From Siphonodentalium dalli (lineage: Eukaryota > Mollusca > Scaphopoda > Gadilida > Siphonodentaliidae): a DNA stretch of 64,000 nt. Positions within the stretch are counted from its first letter, which is position 1; every line of letters starts with the position of its first letter. A model generated the notes under the pieces. It saw only the letters and a list, made by a program, of their open reading frames with translations. It did not search any database and was not told where the DNA came from. Both the position numbers and the translations under genes were made by a program. The stretch spans positions 123,077,989 to 123,141,988 of the forward strand of contig CP136068.1 in the NCBI GenBank assembly GCA_032622095.1. Direction: 5' to 3'. Of this stretch, positions 56,270 through 64,000 are shown in pieces.

Positions 56270-56945
56270 AATATTCACCCAGATAAATTTGTCAAAATCG
56301 CCAGGGTTAAACCCAGATGAATTGGAACCATGTAAATTTACCCTGGTATTTTTACAAAAATTCACCTGATGTTTTTGCTCCACTATCATCTTACAAAATT
56401 CACCCTGGTATTTTCCCCCACTACTTGCAACATAACAATTTCAGCCTTGTATTTTCACCATGGCGTTTTCACCCTGGTGATTTCAGCCATATATTTTCAG
56501 CCTAGTATATTTATCCTTGTATTTTCACCTCAGTGACTCCTACCGTGTATTTTCACCCTGGTGATTTCAGTCTAAATTTTTCACCCCGATGAGTTGGTAT
56601 ACCATAGTACTTTTAATTACCCTGGTATACCATGGTTGGTTTTAGAAGGCGAAAACTTTGAGAAAATCAAGGGAGGTTATATGACTGACACTTGTGATTA
56701 CCTAAGGTGTTAAACACTGCATGACTTCATCTCATATCTATAACAAAAATTTTCCCCACTTTGACTATGACGCTGGGTACTCCATTGTTTTGCACTTATT
56801 AAATATCCAAACATGATTTACTCTCAAATGGGAGACAAAACACACCATATGCATAATGTGTTATTTTGAAATAGAGTTATTTTCACCCTGATGACTTCAA
56901 CCTTGCATTTTCACACGTAAAACTACTATGATATACCAACATTAC
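56270..56945. repeat. Degenerate short tandem repeat (caccctggtattt type)
   Basis: About twelve imperfect copies, 18-25 bp apart, of tttcaccctggtgatttca, strongest at 56330-56590, with stray copies near 56880-56920. The 62-codon ORF here is a product of the repeat. Confidence 0.6.
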
Positions 56946-57019
56946 TGTTAAAAATTGGATCAAACTAAATATCGCCTTCAAATTTGGAAACAGTTTGAAT
57001 ATCCAGCGTAAAAGACTTT

Positions 57020-57835
57020 TATATGGGAAGCCAACTTGACATTTAATAAATAATTGAGCTTAAGCGCAATAAGGACTCTCTAATTGCACTTAAGCACAAT
57101 AAGAATATTCCTTATGGTGCTTAAGCATAATTAAATTTTCCTGATTGAGCATAAGCGTAATAAGATGTTCCTTATTGCACTCAAGCACAATTAGATATTC
57201 CTTTTTACCCTTAAGCGCAATAAAATCTTCCCTTATTGCACTTGTGCAATTAGATATTCCCTGACTCTGCTTAAGTGCAATCATGGATTCCTTATTGAGC
57301 TTTAATTAGCGCAATTAAATTGTCCTTATTAATCTTAAGTGCAATTAGGATTTAATTGGGCAATTAATATCTCCCTCATGAGATCACCCCTAAATTAATG
57401 GAATCAATGGGCCTACATGTGGACAGTTACCAGGTCACCAATAAACTCCACCCATTGCACTATGGACTACATGTACATAATTTGAATTACAATGAGTTTA
57501 TGTACATGTAATGAGGCTAATTTTTAATTACGCACAATTAGAGCTTCCTTTAGTGTGTTTAAGCACAATTAGAGCTTCCTTTAGTGTGTTTAAGCGCAAT
57601 TAGAGCTTCCTTTATTGCACTTAGGTGCTATTAGATAATCCTTTTTTGTTCTTGGGTGCAATTAGATATTCCTTATGATCCCTTATTGCACTTTAGCGCA
57701 ATTATATATCTTTCCTTCATAGTATTGTGCTTACGCGCAATTAGATGTTCCCTGATTGCACTGAAGTGCAATTAGATAGAGATGCATTATTGCGCTTAAG
57801 CTCAATTATTTATTAAATGTAAATTTAAGGGTGTT
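57020..57835. repeat. 30-bp minisatellite with inverted ends (family K)
   Basis: More than 15 imperfect units of about 30 bp, gcttaagcgcaattagatat plus tccttattg. Bounded by catttaataaataattgagc at the left and its inverse gctcaattatttattaaatg at the right. A non-array stretch (57370-57510) lies in the middle. The small hairpin at 28238-28302 has the same ends. Confidence 0.75.
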
Positions 57836-60003
57836 TTTTTTAAATAAGGGACCCACTTCAGTAAGGAATGCAACTTCCACATAATTATACATTATTTTGG
57901 CTATCATTTTGGGAGAACTTGAGAAATAGACACATTACATCACTTTAAAAAAAAGAAATATCATTTGATTCGAAAATAGATAGGCCTATCATTCAACTGT
58001 TTCTTGTGAATATAGTTCGGCTTTGGTCAACTGTTTTGTTATTAACTGCACCCGAACTTGCAACAATTTTACTTCAGTCGCAGCACGGTCTGCGTCGCTC
58101 AGTAACGTTCTTATTTGTTGCCTTGCGCTAGCGACCAAAAACGTAATTTCCGTTTCCGCGAAATAAGGTTAAAAACATTCTTGATCACTTTCCGATAACT
58201 TTGGGTTGTTTCAAGAACACTTTGTGTAGGTGGTCAGTTTATATATGTATACAGTATAGTTAAACGATTGTGTATAATAAAAATATTGCTCCTATTAAAT
58301 CAGTCGTTTCTTGCGAACCGAGTCAGTGGTTGCTACCAATATTTCCACATCGAAAATGGGTGACATTTTTGTAGCCCTCGGAAATTTGCAACGACAATCA
58401 GCACTATAGGATCGGGCCGATATATATGGTATCGGCAAGATATCGGTTACAGCAAAATTTAGTCTCCCGACCGATATCATCAACCGATACATGTCGCGTC
58501 CTTTGTGAACGTTGTTACACCAATTCCGACTTTAATATTAAATAAATGACTGGAATTTACCCACGGGTCAGCCCTCCATCACATACGGTGATATACCATG
58601 ATGACAACATCAACAGGAGACTGCTGGTACACTCATGACCCAAATAAACATTTCAAAAGGTACCGTAGTTCCGTACGCTTAATAATTAAAGTTAAAACAT
58701 AAACTGTATATCATTAAATTTACATGCGAGTGCCGAGTAGCACATGTTGAAAGCGAATAACTGACACCCCTGGCATTAGCGTGAGAATGGAATCTTCCTA
58801 TGACTGAATCAGACTAATGTACCGGTAATCGCGGTATCATTTAGTGATGTATTCATGGGGGTGTGGAATTAATTCCATGCCACGTGCGACAGTAACTTGT
58901 CACATTGTTATTATTTTCCCAAGGCGGGTACCGGGCGGCAAGATCAAACGATTATTTGCATGCATTTGATGTCTTCGAGTAGGAATCACTAATATGCCAC
59001 GTGTTGACAGATGACACAGTAAACTAAAAATCACAGTGTTTATCAAATTAAGTGCTATATATAATTATGTCAAGTGACGCAATCGATACACAATGGGATT
59101 CTCTTTAAAACTAACTATAGTCTGTTTTCAAAAAGTATGCGACAGTTCCACACGCTTTCAGTGGCACCGCGATGCATGCGTGTTCACGGGGAACATTGAT
59201 TGACTGGACAGATATTTAAAAAAATTCTCGTCCGCGGGAATAGTGATGAGAAGGATGTTTACCTGCCATGCAAATTTGAGTTTAGGTGGCCGATGACGGG
59301 CGGGCGGCTCAGAATGACAAGCCTGCTGACTTAACAGTTTATAACTGTGTTCAGTCTGGACCTAAAGTAGTCATTGTAATTTTGCAGTTATCACGTGTTT
59401 ACCTGGGTGTAATATGGGCCGCATATATGAACGATTAATCAACTAACCGTCGATTATAACGGTCGATTATGAAAACTCATAGCCGTGGCAGCCCTATGAC
59501 TAACTTGGTTGATGGAACCATCCGAACCAATCAGAGTGTTTTATGGGCGGGATTTGTATCTGCTGTCATGGACAGAGAAATTGTCAACATTGCAGGTGTT
59601 ATTAAATGCAAGTTCAACTTCTGAAAAAGATTGAGTATGGCAAATTGAAATTGAGTCATTGACTCAAATGGATTATGGTCTGATTCTGTAAGGCACAGTA
59701 ACGGAATCAACCAAATATTGAGGAAATCTTTTGAATGCAACGAAATATTAAATCGTTTTACCAGGGTTTTGGGGAACATAAACTAAACTTTTTTTGCGAC
59801 CAGGTTATTGGTTCTTTGCCGACAATACTTTGCAATTTAAAAGACAAATTGATCTGGAGTTTTGCTCACGTACAAGACTTATCTGTATCGGATCGGCCGA
59901 TAATTCTACTGAAAATATCGGCTATCTGGTTTTACCGATAATCCCTGTATCGTTACATCACTAATCAGCACCGTCGTGGTAATTGCTGTGGTGATCACCT
60001 TTT
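57836..60003. other. No gene recognised; some decayed repeat pieces
   Basis: More GC-balanced than most of the window. Words related to each other (gatcgggccgatatatatgg near 58412; gatcggccgataattctac near 59890) suggest an old element between them. ORFs of 60-82 codons are unremarkable. Confidence 0.4.
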
Positions 60004-60296
60004 ACCACGGCATTTTAGAGGCTGCGATTAAAATCGTAAGTGGGGAAAATCGCAGGTGGAGCATCCACTGCGCATGCTCACGACAATATATCGCAGCCAT
60101 ATTGTACTACAATTTGTAGCGATCAAGCACTGTTTGATTTTACCAGGAAAATCGTGGCATGACCTTGGAAATGCCCGCGATCGTAGCTGTACACAAAAAA
60201 AATTCAAAAATGGCATAAAGTTCACAAACATCTTGGACTTACAAAAACGAGGCCACATTGGTGGAGATGTGGCAAGGCAGGGAGTTCCTATACAAC

Positions 60297-61167
60297 CACA
60301 GTTACTGGACATAAAGTCCCAAAATAAGTGTTTAATCGAGTTAATAAATCGGTATCCTAAATTAATATACTCAAGTAATGCAGACTTAACCAGGTGCCCG
60401 GACAAACATATCTCAATTAAAAGCAATAAACACAAAATACCTGGCATATGTCGCCTGTTTCCTATAAATAACATACTCAGCTACAACTCTGCTGTGATAA
60501 AATCGTTCCGGACGCCAACTTAACAGAGTTTAAAACATTTTTCACCATTAGCGACAAGTGACTTATCGCCATCACAGGGGCCTGTAACGAGCTCTGCTGT
60601 CCACCCCCCTTTTGCGCTGCCCATATACGCCGCTTCTATATACGCGCCTGCTTCACGTTAATGGTAGGATAATAGGACAAGGGTAACTGTAGAAATTCAC
60701 CTTTTTAACATCGCTCGGCGATCGATCAAATTTAGCCCATTCACACCAGTAATGTTAACGATATAGGCACGGATTTATCGGCGAAGAATTCATCTTTCAA
60801 TCAATACCACAAACTCCCATCAGAACCTTTCATATACATAGCATTTGATAAATTTTGAACCACCGAATATTGTCTCCGAAGACCGTAAATTTTCGGATTG
60901 ATCCGGCTCAAAATACAATGGACGATATCTTCCTCTAACTTCACCCCCGCACGGCTTACAATTTTATCACAGCAGAGTTGTAGCTGAGTATGTTATTTAT
61001 AGGAAACAGGCAACATATGCAGGGTATTTTGTGTTTAGTGCTTTTATTTGAGATATGTTTGTCCGGGCACCTGGTTAAGCCTGCATAACTTGAGTATATT
61101 ATATTAGGATACCGATTTATAAACTCGATTAAACCTTTATTTTGGGACTTTATGTCCAGTGACTGTG
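60297..61167. repeat. Large foldback, ~207-bp arms
   Basis: 60300-60508 and 60961-61167 are inverted copies, over 90% alike by eye: ggacataaagtcccaaaata, aggtgcccggacaaacatat, tttcctataaataacatact, cagctacaactctgctgtga. The spacer is about 450 bp. Confidence 0.75.
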
Positions 61168-61365
61168 ATACAACATATCAGCCATCTGCTATGCAGACAG
61201 GGAGAAGAGGGCTGCCGCAATTGTTGAAATTGCGGCAGCTGTGGAGTTGACAAGTACAAAAATGTCAAAATAAAAAATAATTCAATTTCACCAGATTTCA
61301 CTTGAACTTTCAAGTTCAGCTTGTTAGTTTAGAAAGTTGAGATACATGCCATGTATATGTATATA

Positions 61366-61808
61366 CAGCTATGCTCTAATTAATCGACCCTCCTTAATGA
61401 GGTTGACATGCGGATGAGTTTTGGTGACCGTAGTGACACATGGTAGCGACCGCGGTGACATGCGGTAGCGCACTTCACGACCGCGATTGTCTTACGCAGT
61501 AACAAATTTTATGACTAATAACTTCTTGACTGGTTGAGCCGGCGATGGAAAACTGCACAATCAGAATTTAACTATAATAAAACGGACCTCAAAATTAGCC
61601 ACGGTGATCAGCACTGCCACGGTAATAGATGTGGTGATCACCTTTTGTTACAAAGCCGTGGTACGGATGTATTTGCATGTAGTATACAGTAATCGTTTAA
61701 CTAATGGGACATCGTAATTTCGCTTGACCTTGGTCGAGTAGCGGTATGACCGCGGTCACTAGCGGACCATAACCTCGTTAAAAGGGTCGATTAATTAGAG
61801 CATAGCTG
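61366..61808. mobile_element. Family C relative with different interior
   Basis: Ends cagctatgctctaattaatc and the inverted gattaattagagcatagctg. The interior is GC-richer with repeated accgcggt words (gtagcgaccgcggtgacatg, tgaccgcggtcact) instead of the cggaaatatgg arms. Confidence 0.65.
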
Positions 61809-63045
61809 CAATTGCATAATGCTGGGAATGTGATATACATCATGGTTTCCGCTAGGGGTTGGGGAATGTGGCCGTATTTGGGAAGCACATACCTGGCGCC
61901 TTGTCGTGAGAAAAATTTTGATGTATATCACTGAAAAGTAGCCATTTCCTTGCACTTCAGACAACAAGCAGGAACATTGAAGCTTCGTATAGAAACCAAA
62001 TTAAAACAGATCGTCTTTCTTTGATCTCAAGTTAATGAACTAAAAGCATATAAGAACCACAATATACAATGGATACAACCGACTTTTATAACAGTAGCAA
62101 TATTTAAAGCCAACATAAAAAAAATTATTGGGTTTGAAAGACACATTGTCACACTCAGTGTCAAGTGTACTCTAGCAGTAATAAATGTTATGTCAGAGCT
62201 CATGTCACGTGCTTTGCACACGTTCTGAATGCCTGCTTTCTTTGTATTTTATACAGTACCGATAAAAAAAAGTTGGTGTAAACTCAAAGGCCATTCCTCA
62301 GATGGAGATAACTACATGCTGGATTCGTATAATGGATAATTTTGTATTCATTGGATAGGGAATAAATACACTGATAATAACTATTAATATTTTATTTTTT
62401 TTAGTTTTAATCAGTGTTTTAATTAAACAGTTCTTTGATACAGACCTTGTTTTGAGGTAAAAGGTCCACACTGCTCGTCGCAGAGACTGCAAAAACTCAC
62501 ATGTGTTCGCGGTTGTAGCTCAGTATTCAGCCCCCCCCCCATAATGACTTACCGATGTATATTGCGCATTTTGAGGGGAAATAGTGGGTCAGAAAGTTGG
62601 GACTTACAGACGGAAATCTACAGTAAATTAAAATGCGAGAGTCTGATTACTACCAAACATTCGCCAACAAAGCGTTACCCAGGATGGTGCAGACAACTGT
62701 GTACGTGGTCCTCGCTATTGATCATGTCTTATTCCGGCACCAAGTGTAGGATTCCTTCCAATATGTAAATCATCAGTGTCGTCCTGAGTAAAAAGGGGAC
62801 TGAGCTAGGTCTGTGACTATTTTGTGACCAATGTTATGTCAAGGTTGGGGAGTGGAATGAGGCCGCTGGACGGCCGGCCTGCCGTAGTAGCGGAAACCCT
62901 GTATACATGTAACATTTTGCTATCATGTGATCGATCGGCTGGATAAAATCACAGTTGCAGACATCGCAGCAGAAGAAGCCACTTTTCTCCACCTGCGATT
63001 TTCCCCACTTACAATCTTAATTGCAGCGTCTGCGGTGGCATTTAG

Positions 63046-64000
63046 TGGCAGTTACGCATCCCGTAAATGGTTTTATTTACCACGGTCTGAATAATACAGT
63101 TAACATGACTGTACATGCAGTCATACACATTGTTAGTCATATCTGCACATGAGCCAGACCTGTTAGAACTTAGAGTTTATGTCTTGGATATATTTCCTAT
63201 TTCGCGCTTATATTGTTTTTAAAATCTGTTTTATTCTGTGTGATTTAAAAAAAAAATATTTTCACAATGGTCGGTTTTCATTTGTTTTGGTTTCAACTAA
63301 TATTCCCTGACCTTGCTGTAGTTTACACATATTCTTTTAGTCGGTCCTCAGCCTGTTAACAATGCGGACGTAACATCAATGCAATGCAGTCGTCGCAATC
63401 ATAATGCGGGCTTACAGTCAAGTGATACCATACAAAGTGATACCCTAATTATTCAACTGATACCCAAGATGGCCAAGTCATCTGATACCTTTTTGAGTCA
63501 AATGGTACATTTTATCAAAAACGTTGACTTAGATACATTTGACCTAAAAAAGACCTGCATCAAATGACTTGGCCATTTTGGGTATCATTTGACCAATTAG
63601 GGTTTCACTTTGCAAAAAACGTGATCTGCAGTCCAGGTGATCAGAATTTGTCCAGAATGAAAAATAGTACCCAGTGCACACATATAAAATTATGAAGTAA
63701 ATGTTGTGAACGAAATAACACCTGACAATTCGTTAATTAGTTCCGTCGGTAGCTGGCCAGTGTTTAGAAACATCGACCAAATTCCCAAAACTATCTATTA
63801 AATAGAAAGCAGCAAACGTTTGAGTGCCACAAATTATACGCTATTTTTTTATTAGACAACTTTGATGCCCATCATGAAATACTAAATTAGAGTATCACCG
63901 ATTAGAATCCCGAGTGCTGCTCTCTTATATTTAGTCATAAATGGTTCACGTGGCTTAATTCTAACTTTTATTATACAACTTGTCATGCCCAGCATCAATT
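63046..64000. other. No gene; includes a hairpin at 63410-63620
   Basis: 63417-63610 is a foldback: tgataccctaattattcaac and tacccaagatggccaagtca are matched inverted by tgacttggccattttgggta and attagggtttcactttgca. The last 380 bases show no feature. Confidence 0.5.

Larger units (their letters stand above)
60004..63045. mobile_element. 3-kb inverted-repeat element related to family D
   Basis: The left end at 60004-60060 (gctgcgattaaaatcgtaag, tggggaaaatcgcaggtgga) is inverted at about 62977-63045 (tccacctgcgattttcccca). About 60 bp with mismatches. The interior near 60060-60180 keeps family D words (ctgcgcatgctcacgac, caagcactgtttgatttta). It contains a foldback and a family C relative. 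The 148- and 155-codon opposing ORFs at 60028-60523 have no recognisable domain. Confidence 0.55.

Noticed and set aside
57020-57835. CRISPR-like array
   Set aside because: Units are about 30 bp but imperfect and without unique spacers, bounded by inverted repeats, in an animal genome: a minisatellite.
60028-60523. Overlapping 148- and 155-codon ORFs on both strands
   Set aside because: They occupy one arm of the foldback and family D sequence; opposing frames over a palindromic repeat are expected without coding function.

Overview
This is a gene-poor, AT-rich animal nuclear segment crowded with transposable elements. A lophotrochozoan, most likely a mollusc, fits best. Indications are a recognisable metazoan ANAPC13, intronless C2H2 zinc-finger ORFs behind splice acceptors, a tRNA-derived SINE with an (AATC)n tail, a Helitron, and many tandem-repeat-bearing elements with stretches (ggccataactc, ttatcatccggaaacc, agctcacctgag) that I associate with molluscan DNA. 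The taxonomic call is inference. No transposase, RNA gene, CRISPR array or bacterial operon was seen.

Coding content is small. ANAPC13 (3749-3976, +) has its whole reading frame in one exon. Two C2H2 zinc-finger proteins, here ZNF-A (20578-24045, -) and ZNF-B (41580-44165, +), point away from each other across about 17.5 kb of repeats. They are paralogues: each ORF is uninterrupted, has a splice acceptor 49-60 nt upstream of its ATG, carries an FPCCLC finger whose first Cys is residue 38 in both, shares a degenerate LTRHQxS finger near the C terminus, and has a copy of the same palindromic element (family A) starting 31-36 nt after the stop codon. A fourth, unrecognised coding-like exon (48708-49139, -) reads through 143 codons with one internal TAA and has AATAAA just downstream. 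A fifth weak candidate lies at 35052-35237 (+).

The rest is mainly repeats. 1-10.5 kb: ANAPC13, small hairpin elements and tandem-array elements (family H). 10.5-15.5 kb: a 5-kb inverted-repeat-bounded unit with another element inside it. 16-20.5 kb: families A, B and C, with a Harbinger-like element splitting a family B copy. 24-32 kb: a 'cgatt/aatcg' family D, an element with perfect 66-bp terminal inverted repeats, and a nested element beside it. 33.7-41.5 kb: a SINE with perfect target duplication inside a tandem array, family B, a Helitron and a composite repeat ending 90 bp before ZNF-B. 44-57.8 kb: dense A/B/C copies, a 414-bp tandem duplication, the broken exon and a 30-bp minisatellite with inverted ends. 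60-63 kb: a 3-kb inverted-repeat element containing a large foldback.

The most unusual signal is in family B. One hairpin core (gtgccaatgcattctcttat and its inverted mate) is carried inside four different terminal-repeat types, three of them TTAA-flanked and piggyBac-like. One copy has mismatched left and right ends. This looks like a module exchanged between MITE families.
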